Source: Pardosa pseudoannulata
Taxonomy: Eukaryota > Arthropoda > Arachnida > Araneae > Lycosidae
Assembly: GCA_032207245.1 (NCBI GenBank)
Contig: CM063500.1
Span: 39,165,740-39,229,739, forward strand
Direction of reading: 5' to 3'
DNA: 64,000 nucleotides
Each line of letters starts with the position of its first letter. The first letter of the stretch is position 1. The position numbers and the translations under genes are program-made. Below, in pieces: positions 55,924 to 64,000 of the stretch. The notes beneath the pieces are model-generated. The model was not told the DNA's origin and ran no database searches. It saw only the letters and a list, made by a program, of their open reading frames with translations.

Positions 55924-57011
55924 TTAACACTTTACCGACCGGTCGTTGATTAATCAATGTTTTGTTCTCAGTGCATATCGACCAACCGTCGATTAATTGA
56001 CGTTTGCTCCCCAGCGCTTACTGACTGGTCGTCGATTAATCGGCTTTTGATCTTTCTGTAAGATTTGGTTAGGTTAGATTGACAAGTAGCAAGCAGCAAA
56101 CATTTCGCATTCTTTATTCAGATAATCGGTGCTTTCTTCTAAACTTTAGCCCTTAGAAATGAATGGAAAGGATAGTCTCAGCGAGTTTTATCTCGACTAC
56201 CTGTCAGATTGTATTGACTGCCGTTCAGCAAGTAGTACTGATGACAAAAGGGATAGCAGTATTATAGCCATTTGAAAGCGATGTCCTGTACCGCTAATAT
56301 ATATTGATTCAGAAGACAGGGACATGAATAATAATGATGAAGACAAAAATGATACATAGTCAACGAACAACAAGAGTATAATTTTGGAACCTTCCGAAGG
56401 CAGCTCTGGCATAAAAATTATGCCAAGTTCCTCCGAAAGCGTAATGGATATTGTGAATTAATTCATGGGAAGTGACCTGATTGAGCACTTTGTGGGGGAG
56501 TCTAATAGATATCATTATCAAATTGTGGAAAAATATAGAATTACACCAAAAACAAAAAAATGGAAAGACGTCACGGTGGCTGAAATGAAGAAATTTTTGG
56601 GCCTGATCATTCTCATGGGACAAGTAAAGAAGGACGTTCTCTACGATTATTGGTCTACAGACCCATCTATAGAAACACCGTTCTTCTCGAAGGTTATGAG
56701 CAGGAACAGATTTTTACAAATAATACAAAGCTGGCATTTTTGTAATAATAACGATATTTCTCCCGATTCGCATAGGCTGGTGAAAGTTCAGCCTGTCATT
56801 GATTATTTCAAGGAAAAATTTAACTATATAAACCAGGTCAACAATTGTCTCTAGATGAATGTTTAATTCTGTGGAGACGTAGACTGTCAATCAAAACATA
56901 TAATCCAGCAAAAATTACTGAAACCGAGCTGGTGTCTCGGATGATCTGCGGCTGAGCGGTCGGTGAAAGGGCATAGTATGTTCGAACTGCTACCATTCAG
57001 TAAAGTGTTAA
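55924..57011 (+). mobile_element. piggyBac-type transposon relic, 1.09 kb
   Basis: TTAA at 55924-55927 and 57008-57011 flanks inverted ends CACTTTACCGA and, from the right, CACTTTACTGA. Three imperfect direct repeats of about 43 bp (CGACCGGTCGTTGATTAATC, CGACCAACCGTCGATTAATT, TGACTGGTCGTCGATTAATC) follow the left end. It lies in BRD8 intron 2 in the gene's orientation. Confidence 0.92.
56159..56935 (+). pseudogene. piggyBac transposase, N-terminal part
   Basis: ATG at 56159 opens MNGKDSLSEFYLDYLSD and an acidic leader typical of piggyBac N termini, with three in-frame stops before 56465. From 56465 the frame is open: LIEHFVGESNRYH, WKDVTVAEMKKFLGLIILMG, VLYDYWSTDP, FFSKVMSRNRFLQIIQSWHF and a stop at 56852. 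A one-base shift continues SLDECLILWRRRLSIKTYNP AK, the region around the first catalytic Asp of DDE_Tnp_1_7. The remaining core is deleted, and the element's right end follows. A dead, internally truncated copy. Confidence 0.85.
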
Positions 57012-58214
57012 GTGAGATAGTAAAACAAAAGCAGATTAGGCCATAAAAAATTATATTAATGTATGCTTTTGAAAGAAGTGGATATTTTGATCATAAATAT
57101 TAATAAACTTTTATTTAATATTAATTTTGTTATTTTGTCCATCAAAGTGTAACTAGAAGGCTAATTTTTGTAATAAACTGAATTTAAATAGTTGAGACAT
57201 CAAGTTTTATTAATTTAGATTGACAAAACCACACAGGGTGTATAGTAACTGATTTTTTTTTCTCTATAAGCATCGGTTGCACACAGTATTTATCAGAGCT
57301 AGATTGTTTATCAATATATTTTCAAATATTGATATTCTGTAAGTATCACATCTTAAGTATCATATCTAAAGTTCTGCTCTGTCAATATATCGCCCATTAG
57401 CAATACTGTTTTTCCTCTGTATGTGGTACTGTGGATTACCTCAAAAGACACCCTGAATATTCTGCATATATCAATATAAAGTAATATTTCTTCCAGTTAT
57501 TGTATTTGTTTTGTGTATTTACCTGTATACCTAATACAAGTTCAAGTCCGAAAATCTGCCTTTTGAAGATTATCACACCTCTGCCAAGGTCTTTGATAGT
57601 ATGTCCTAATATATTCTAATCCATTTATACAATGCAATTGGATAAAACTGGAAGTTCATTAGTGTCCTGTTTCTGCACTTGCTATTCGTTTGTATCTATT
57701 GAGATGTATCAAAGATATTAATATTTACTGCTGTATCGCAATAACCAGAGATGTTTGCACATGTTGATAATTCTGGATAGCTGGAGTGACCCATGTGTAC
57801 ATGTTGATATATCTTGATAGCCTGCAGTTTGCTCATTCTATCTACTGTTAATATCAAAGACTTGTGGTGTTTTTGGTGAAATCTAGATATAAAATGAATG
57901 CTTGATATCATGTTAGTTGCCCAAAATGCCAAAAAAGCAACGTAAAGCAATGTTTGGCAGTTTTTTAGTATACCCAAAGATGGAAACATTTTAGAAAAAT
58001 TAATTTTTTAATTGAATATACATAACTCTGTAATTAAAAAAAAGGTTAATACTGTCTAAGTGGTTTACATACATAAGCAAAATTTCGAGATATAAGTTTT
58101 TGTCAGCTTATTTAATTGTTCCTTATTAAAATTTATTCAGAAATAACATTTTGTTTTATAAGTTTTAAAAATATATCTATCAAAAATATTAATTTTAATA
58201 ATTTAAAGCCATTA

Positions 58215-58491
58215 CTGAAGCCCAGTGGTGTTAAGGTATCTCTTCGCTCTCCCATGACACAGGTCTGAGGTTCGATCCCTGAGCTGGGCAAGGTTGACTC
58301 AGCCTGTCATCCCTTCAGTGGGTAAATGAACTGAGGACCAAGTGTGCTACAGGACTAAACACTGGGGGTTCCATGTAAGATTGACTACCTAACCGGAACA
58401 TATGCTTCACACCCCCGGTTCCCCTGGTCACCTAAACGGAGATTGGCACCGTCGGCCCTGTTTCCCCCTGTTGTGCCGAGGAGTGTAGTTT
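58215..58491 (+). repeat. tRNA-derived SINE, family C
   Basis: The head forms a tRNA-like arrangement: GCCCAG pairs with CTGGGC across 58220-58290, with GTGGTGTTAAGG as A-box region and GGTTCGATCCC as consensus B box. The body (about 200 bp) is unlike families A and B. TTTAAAGCCATTA is duplicated perfectly at 58202-58214 and 58492-58504. Confidence 0.92.
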
Positions 58492-58663
58492 TTTAAAGCC
58501 ATTAATTACTATGAAAGCTATAATGTTATTGAAATGCTTTCTGAATAATTATGAGAATGGTGGTTTATGAGTTATGAAACACTATTGCACTGTTTTTTAC
58601 ATCTTTAGTGGCTCTATTACTGATAACATACTGTTAATACTATACTGATACCATACTGTTAAT

Positions 58664-58740
58664 AGGTATGAATAGATATCACTTTAAAAAGAAAAAAAAA
58701 GACTATTTAAAAATAAAAAAAGTGATATCTATTCATACTA
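58664..58740. repeat. hairpin with about 20-bp perfect arms
   Basis: GTATGAATAGATATCACTTT near 58667 is exactly inverted near 58738, around an A-rich loop of about 30 bp. Weaker pairing extends further outwards (TACTGATACC / GTAGTATCATG). Probably a small fold-back or MITE in BRD8 intron 2. Confidence 0.8.
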
Positions 58741-58959
58741 TTAGTACTTTAAAGTAGTATCATGACATATAAAAAATATCCGTAGTAATTTGTGGATTTT
58801 TCCCAATATTAAATTTCTGATACTGACCAGCCCTAATACTTTGTTATTCAGATTTTTAACCTACAAATATAGATTAAGTAGTCTCTCACTGTAGCTACCT
58901 GTATTTGTAAATGAACAGTTATAGATATTTTAATTTGAGTTTTTAATTCCATTTTGTAG

Positions 58960-59029
58960 GGTTTCTGTATCTAGATCAATTAAACCATTTGGAGATCCCA
59001 AAAGACCTGCAGATTGGTATACTCCTAAG
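58960..59029 (+). CDS. BRD8: BRD8 homologue, coding exon 3
   Basis: The exon completes Trp and encodes VSVSRSIKPFGDPKRPADWY TPK, corresponding to vertebrate VSVSRAIKPFAEPGRPPDWF SQK. It ends in phase 0 before GTAGTT. All family-typical residues (VSRxIKPF, RPxDW) are kept. Confidence 0.96.
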
Positions 59030-59247
59030 GTAGTTCTTTTTGCTTTGCTATGTTTTGTTTCTCTTTTCCTGAATATCCCATTTTAAAAAGAAACTAGCAA
59101 TTTTTTTTTATCCATAGAACCATCTGAAAGAAGAGTAAAAGTAAATAATTTAGTAAAGAAGTTATTTTGAATGTTATTTTATGTATATTTAAACATATAT
59201 TTAATGTTTTAATGGTTTAGTGCAAAGAGACAGATCATACTCATGGT

Positions 59248-60072
59248 CAGGGTTGGCATGATTTAAATCTTGATTTAAATTATTTGATTTTTTGGTAAAA
59301 ATCATTGATTTAAATAATTTTTTTTTCACTTCTTTTAAAACCTATATTCCAAAGACAGGAGAATTGGGAATCAGTCAGCACAGTAATACCAATAAGTAAA
59401 TAAGTGTAATAGATGGTATGTGCTTTCCTAGAATTTAGAGGTGTTGCTATCCGAAAGTATGTAGTAGGGGTAGTACAATGACTGATTATGACTGGTGGAA
59501 ATCATTTTATGTAATGGGAGGTAAAGAGAATATTACAAAACTTGACATCCATTTTGTCTACCAAATAACAACAGCCGTGGCTTCATCTGCTGGAATGGAA
59601 AGACAGTTTTCTTCTTTTGGTATTGTTCATTGTAGCCTTCGTAACCAATTAAGAGTGGATAAAGCATCAAAGCTAGTGTTTTTATTGAAACAATTAAATC
59701 CATAATTCAGTGCTTAAAAAATATTGAAATAATTGTGATTTTTTTTTTTAATAAATAGTTTGCATTAAAAGAATGTTTAATTTGTTTTTTAAATTTACAT
59801 CTTATTTAGTTTGCATTATTCAATTAGAAAATAATGGAATGTATTTAGATTAAAATTTATATATTTAATTTTAGGTAATCAGTGTGTAGAATATACCAGA
59901 TAGATAAGATGTTACTTCTTATTACAAACTATTCTACGTATATTGCAAAAAACATAAAAACAACAATTAAAATTAGTATTCAGAAAAAAATCAAAGAAAT
60001 CCAATTTAAATAAAAAAAAATCTGATTTTTAAAATTTTTTTTTAAAAAAATCATGATTTTTTTCCAACTCTG
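59248..60072 (+). mobile_element. hAT transposon relic, 825 bp
   Basis: Ends CAGGGTTGGCATGATTTAAATC and ...GATTTTTTTCCAACTCTG are inverted; CTCATGGT is duplicated perfectly at 59240-59247 and 60073-60080. The GATTTAAAT-rich ends are of the same family as the MITE at 44168 and the satellite at 1295. Confidence 0.93.
59478..59705 (+). pseudogene. hAT transposase dimerisation domain remnant
   Basis: A 75-codon open frame reads ...ITTAVASSAGMERQFSSFGI VHCSLRNQLRVDKASKLVFL LKQL. This is the hAT C-terminal dimerisation motif (A-x-S-x-x-x-E-R-x-F-S, then LRNxLxxxKAxKLV). Everything upstream, including the catalytic core, is deleted. The frame is intact, suggesting a recent deletion derivative. Confidence 0.85.
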
Positions 60073-62109
60073 CTCATGGTGGATATTGATATATAAACAT
60101 AAAACAGCAAATCTCATAGCTCTCCTTTTGTTTGTGTTTTAGTATCAACTGAATAGTATTCTGCACAGCCTTAATTACTTAAGTTGAATGGGACTGTAAT
60201 TACCTTGAGTAATCTAAATATTATACTGAATTTTAAATCATGACATTTTTTTTGTTAGGCTTTTTGAAATTGTTTATTTAAAAAAAACAGTTACTTATTT
60301 AAAAAAGTAAGCTTGCAAGTACTATTATGCAGTTGGCATTTTCTTTTTATTCAGTATTAAACTTTTTGCATGTGTTTTTTGAATTACTAACTACATTTGG
60401 ATAAGTCTGGTGATTGACCTGAAACCTATTACCACATGATCAGGGCCCTGTTTGATCAACCAGATTTTTATAGGAAAGGCATCTGGGTATTTCAAATAAT
60501 GGAGATCTTTGTTGAAGGCTTCAGCATGTTCAGCATGACTTTCATGTTTTTTATATCTGTTTCATTGTCATTACTTATTATTTAATTATCTCTGCATCAT
60601 TTAAATCTTTTTTTCCTAAAATTAGGATATCTCTTGATTAGATCTGTTTGTTATATGCCTGGAATCCTACCTCAACATTATAAGATATCTAACTTTAAAT
60701 TTAATTCTTCATTAATTTTTAATTTACGATGAAAGTTCTCTTATCAGTATTCTGTCACTAATTTTTTTTTCTTTAAAGTACAAATTTCATGGAGAATATA
60801 TTACATACATACAAACATCTTTTTATTTATTTATTTATTTATATTAAGATTCATACCCATTTGTGTTTTTTTTATGCAAATGTTCACAGTTTATCATAGA
60901 ATAACTAAGTTGAGGATAGCATTATTTAAAACTGCAAAATGAACACAGTCATTAATGCATTTTCCACCCATCCTGTGAGATATGACAATATAAGACAGAA
61001 TTTTACACATTGGTGTTAAAAGAAAAAAAAAATGATCTGTGTAAGTAAATGTTTCTAGCCAAGCCAAACAAATTCATACAAAAAATTCATGATAGGGAAA
61101 TTTTCCTAGCTAACTTATGTTTCTAACTAGGACAAAATATAAGAGATTTAAACATTGCTGATCAACATCAGGTGTGCATCAGTGTTTTTTTTTATATTTT
61201 AAAATGTACAAATTGTATGCTAGATGATTCTTAATCTTACAAACATAGTTCATCGTAAGATAAATGTCCTCAATGTTTTTAAGTCTTTTGCATTAAGTTA
61301 GAAATGAATTTGAGAGAAACAGTTGTACTTAAAAGATTATATGTAGAATAAAACTGTGTTAAATCAACTACTTAAATGGAAGTATGCATGATAAGTTCTT
61401 CATAACTAACATTGATTTTTCATACTCTAATTCTGGAAATTCTTTCTTATCTGATTGAGTGAAAACACAGGTCTAATGGGATTTAAAGTGTTATGAGAAT
61501 AGAATATAATTATAGTACACATGTAATAAACAGAAATTAGACATTTAATCACCTATAACTTGACCTTGGTTATGAAGAATTTACAGAATCATATACCAAA
61601 ACAAAAAAGACAATGCTTTGTATAATTGAAATCTATAAAATCTCACTGTAGCAAAGCTCAGATAACCTTTTCTTACATAATAACAGAATAAAAGTCAATA
61701 TGATTTCAGTTTTTTTGTACAGACATTGCTAATATTTTTGATTTATTGCTTTTTTGTAAAGTAAGATTTATAAAAATGTACTGTCATATGCATTCATATG
61801 TGCCTTGAAGATAGATGTTATATGACAATGTAATTTTAAGAATTTATGAAATTTATTAGGCTGCTTTAAATTAGATTTTGTGTTTTTATTTAAAAATTTC
61901 AAAGGTTTCTTTTGATAATTGTCTTATAAATAAAATAAGTTATGTTGAATCTTAAAATTTATTCTTTAATTTGTTAGTTTTATTTAATAGTAACACTAGG
62001 TAAATAACTTTAACATAGCTGCATAAAATATATAACTGATTAAGAAAAAAAATTTCAGATTTGCTCAAAATTGTCATTGATATATATTAATTTAAATAAT
62101 TTCCTCTAG

Positions 62110-62159
62110 AATTGTGCACTTCAGTATTCAAAGTTACTTAAAGGAGTTGAAGATTTTAA
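62110..62159 (+). CDS. BRD8: BRD8 homologue, coding exon 4
   Basis: The exon encodes NCALQYSKLLKGVEDF plus two bases of Lys, matching vertebrate HCASQYSELLETTE. It lies between CTCTAG and GTAAGT and joins exon 5 in frame. Confidence 0.95.
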
Positions 62160-63843
62160 GTAAGTCCTTTTTTTAAATGCATTTGTTGTTTTAATTGAAA
62201 ATGTTACCTATAAAGCAGAATTCAATGATTTGTTATTGTAATTTTTTTCTTTTTATGAAAGATATATCATTATGATCTCAAAATGGTCTTAAAAAGTTAT
62301 TTGTGATATGATTTTTATGTGTTTTTCATTTCAAATAAATATATATATGTTCTATTTAAGTGTCTCATTTTAGTGTCTTATAATTTCCATTTATATCATT
62401 TTAATTACAAATGTGAAAATTTAACTAGAATTTTTATTATTATCAATTTGTAATAAGATATTTTTAAAAATTTACAAAATATTCTATCATTGTCTTATAC
62501 ATAGATTAGCTATTCAAGTTTTGCTTTAAAATGTTGGAGATGGTTTTATAATGTAGTAAGTTTTTGAGAAGAATACCTTGAAAGCAATATCAGTGATACA
62601 TGTTTGATAAATATTTAAACTTTGTTGTGAGATACTAAAAGAATAAAGCTTATTGCTGAGTTAATTTCCTATTAACCCTTTTGTGCCTACTGTCACATAT
62701 ACGTGCCAGCAAGAAACGCATTCACTTCCCGGCCGACACACTGTGCCAGAGCATTTTCTCGTTCATCCCCGACCATCACATATATGTGCCAGTGTTCTGG
62801 AACTTTTTAAAAACTATAACTTTTGACACAAGATGGCATTGTATGTCCATATGGTTTTAGATACATGTAGATTTGACCTTGTACTCAATATGAGAGTAGT
62901 ATGATACACATACACGTGGTTTTTGATTATATAAACATCAGGGGAAGGGAATGTTTCCGATTGACATGTTTTATGACGGCTCTTTAAATTTGCACGTGGT
63001 GTTTGTTTATGTAAGCAAGGGAGTTTTATTTTTGCTAAAGCATTGTGTATTTCGGTTTGCAGTTCAGTTTTTAGTGGAGAATTAGATCTGCAGACTTGAT
63101 TTTTTTTTCTCTTATTGTTAGATTTTCGAAGTGTCGAAAGTGTTTAACTGAGCTTGAAATAGCTGAAATGACTCAAAATATTTCAGATTTTGATTCTGAA
63201 ACAGATTAGGATAGTAGTAATAGTGACACTGTAATATACTCGGATTGTTCTTTCTGTTCATATTGGATCTAGTGATTCTAATGATAAGCAGGACGTTTCT
63301 GACAAAGATGATAATGATGCTTCGTTTTTTCACATTCCCGGAAAAATCCTCCAAAACGGCAAATGAGTTACTAAGAATGCAAAGACTGTACTGTAGGATT
63401 GTGTGTAGATCCCTGTTTTTAAAATTTTTCATTCAAAAAAATAATTTTAACTGACATAGTATTCTGTTTTGTAACATTAAAAGTCATTAACAGGAAAGAA
63501 TGAAAAAAAGGTGTAAAATATATATTTAAATAAGAAGTAGCTTAAGTAAATAAAGTATCTATAAACATATAATATAAATCACATTCCGTTTAAATACTTT
63601 ACGCAGCATTATTGAATAACGCGTTGCTACTTCGTTAATTTCATGAATTTAGGCTTAATAGCAAAAAACCTTCCGGCCCAGGATACTCACTCGCGAAAGT
63701 GAATGCCGGCCTCAGAGAAAAGCATCCGTTTGTGCTTCCCGTCTCGAAAGGGTTAAGAATTGGGATACTGATAAAATTAATTTTAGATAGGTTGAAAGAA
63801 CTTATACATTCAGTTTACTTTAAATAGTTTCTTATTTCAACAG
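62160..63843 (+). other. BRD8 intron 4 (1.7 kb)
   Basis: Donor GTAAGT at 62160, acceptor TTTCAACAG at 63835-63843. Most of its right half is a TTAA-flanked piggyBac relic that ends 87 bp before the next exon. Confidence 0.85.
62672..63756 (+). mobile_element. second piggyBac-type relic, 1.08 kb
   Basis: TTAA at 62672-62675 and 63753-63756; ends CCCTTTTGTGCC and, from the right, CCCTTTCGAGACG. Subterminal direct repeats (TCACATATACGTGCCAG, GACACACTGTGCCAG, TCACATATATGTGCCAG) follow the left end. Inside, 63166 onwards reads MTQNISDFDSETD, stop, DSSNSDTV, like a piggyBac acidic N terminus, and 63400-63450 gives VFKIFHSKK, like the cysteine-rich C-terminal finger (CFKxYH). The catalytic core is deleted. 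Confidence 0.8.
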
Positions 63844-63963
63844 AAAAAAATCATTACCAAGAACTGAGAGAGAAACCTCAGAAGAACTTCTTGTTAAAAA
63901 TTTAACAGATAAAAGAATAACTGAACTTAATTGGCTTAATCAGGCTTCTAGAGCTCTTGGAAA
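63844..63963 (+). CDS. BRD8: BRD8 homologue, coding exon 5
   Basis: It encodes KKSLPRTERETSEELLVKNL TDKRITELNWLNQASRALG and ends before GTAAGT with two bases of the next codon. Vertebrate BRD8 has a similar segment after the SANT-like region (KRKRGEKGE...VEDVIVRKLTAERVEELKK), which begins a coiled coil. The five exons together give 131 complete codons; the gene runs on past the window. Confidence 0.9.
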
Positions 63964-64000
63964 GTAAGTTTTTTATAGTTATTTTATTGATATTTGTATA

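Larger units (their letters stand above)
55118..58959 (+). other. BRD8 intron 2 (3.8 kb)
   Basis: Donor GTATGT, acceptor ATTTTGTAG. It contains a TTAA-flanked piggyBac relic, a family C SINE and a hairpin. 55118-55923 and 57012-58201 otherwise show only AT-rich sequence. Confidence 0.85.
59030..62109 (+). other. BRD8 intron 3 (3.1 kb)
   Basis: Donor GTAGTT, acceptor TTTCCTCTAG. It holds the hAT relic at 59248-60072. 60081-62109 is AT-rich without recognisable features. Confidence 0.85.

Overview
The window is AT-rich, intron-bearing, repeat-dense nuclear DNA from an animal. I infer an arthropod, possibly a spider or other chelicerate, from the transposon families, the short exons in long introns and the core-promoter style; nothing in the sequence fixes the species. 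Three protein-coding loci are supportable: (1) a single coding exon at about 5.2-5.3 kb (minus strand) with a signal peptide, a consensus splice donor and a TATA box; (2) an intact, intronless 739-codon cullin-1-type gene at 46995-49214 (minus); (3) the first five coding exons of a BRD8 homologue (NuA4/TIP60 chromatin complex) on the plus strand from 49898 to the window end, with all splice phases agreeing. The cullin and BRD8 genes stand head to head, 683 bp apart.

Layout. 0-5.2 kb: a hairpin, a tRNA-derived SINE and a 3.9-kb tandem array of about 21 monomers, whose monomer matches the right end of a hAT-type MITE found intact at 44.2 kb. 5.2-5.7 kb: secreted-peptide exon and its promoter. 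6-10 kb: SINE copies in both orientations and a second array of about 205-bp units. 10.6-15.4 kb: copies of one long interspersed repeat, an unidentified 462-bp element with 12-bp perfect inverted ends, and a BED-finger/hAT transposase relic. 15.8-18.7 kb: a decayed DNA transposon carrying a THAP-domain exon. 21-25 kb: a degraded BEL/Pao retrotransposon (gag zinc knuckle, protease, reverse transcriptase) and Helitron-like repeats. 27.6-32.8 kb: a solo LTR, a long inverted repeat (arms about 0.5 kb) split by an LTR-like insertion, an RNase H fragment of a non-LTR retrotransposon inside a SINE, and a BEL/Pao integrase with a 3' LTR. 34-37.3 kb: hAT MITE, Helitron-like repeat and a Tc1-like transposon with both inverted ends. 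39-46 kb: several hAT elements with 8-bp target duplications, one hAT transposase relic and a 77-bp TTAA-flanked fold-back.

46.9-64 kb is the gene region. BRD8 introns carry a Merlin-like relic, two Tigger-like relics and a SINE (intron 1); a piggyBac relic and another SINE (intron 2); a hAT relic with perfect 8-bp target duplications (intron 3); and a second piggyBac relic (intron 4). The gene persists with intact exons and short consensus splice sites among these insertions. No CRISPR, bacterial operon or complete rRNA/tRNA gene is present. Family calls rest on motifs read by eye; no database search was possible.
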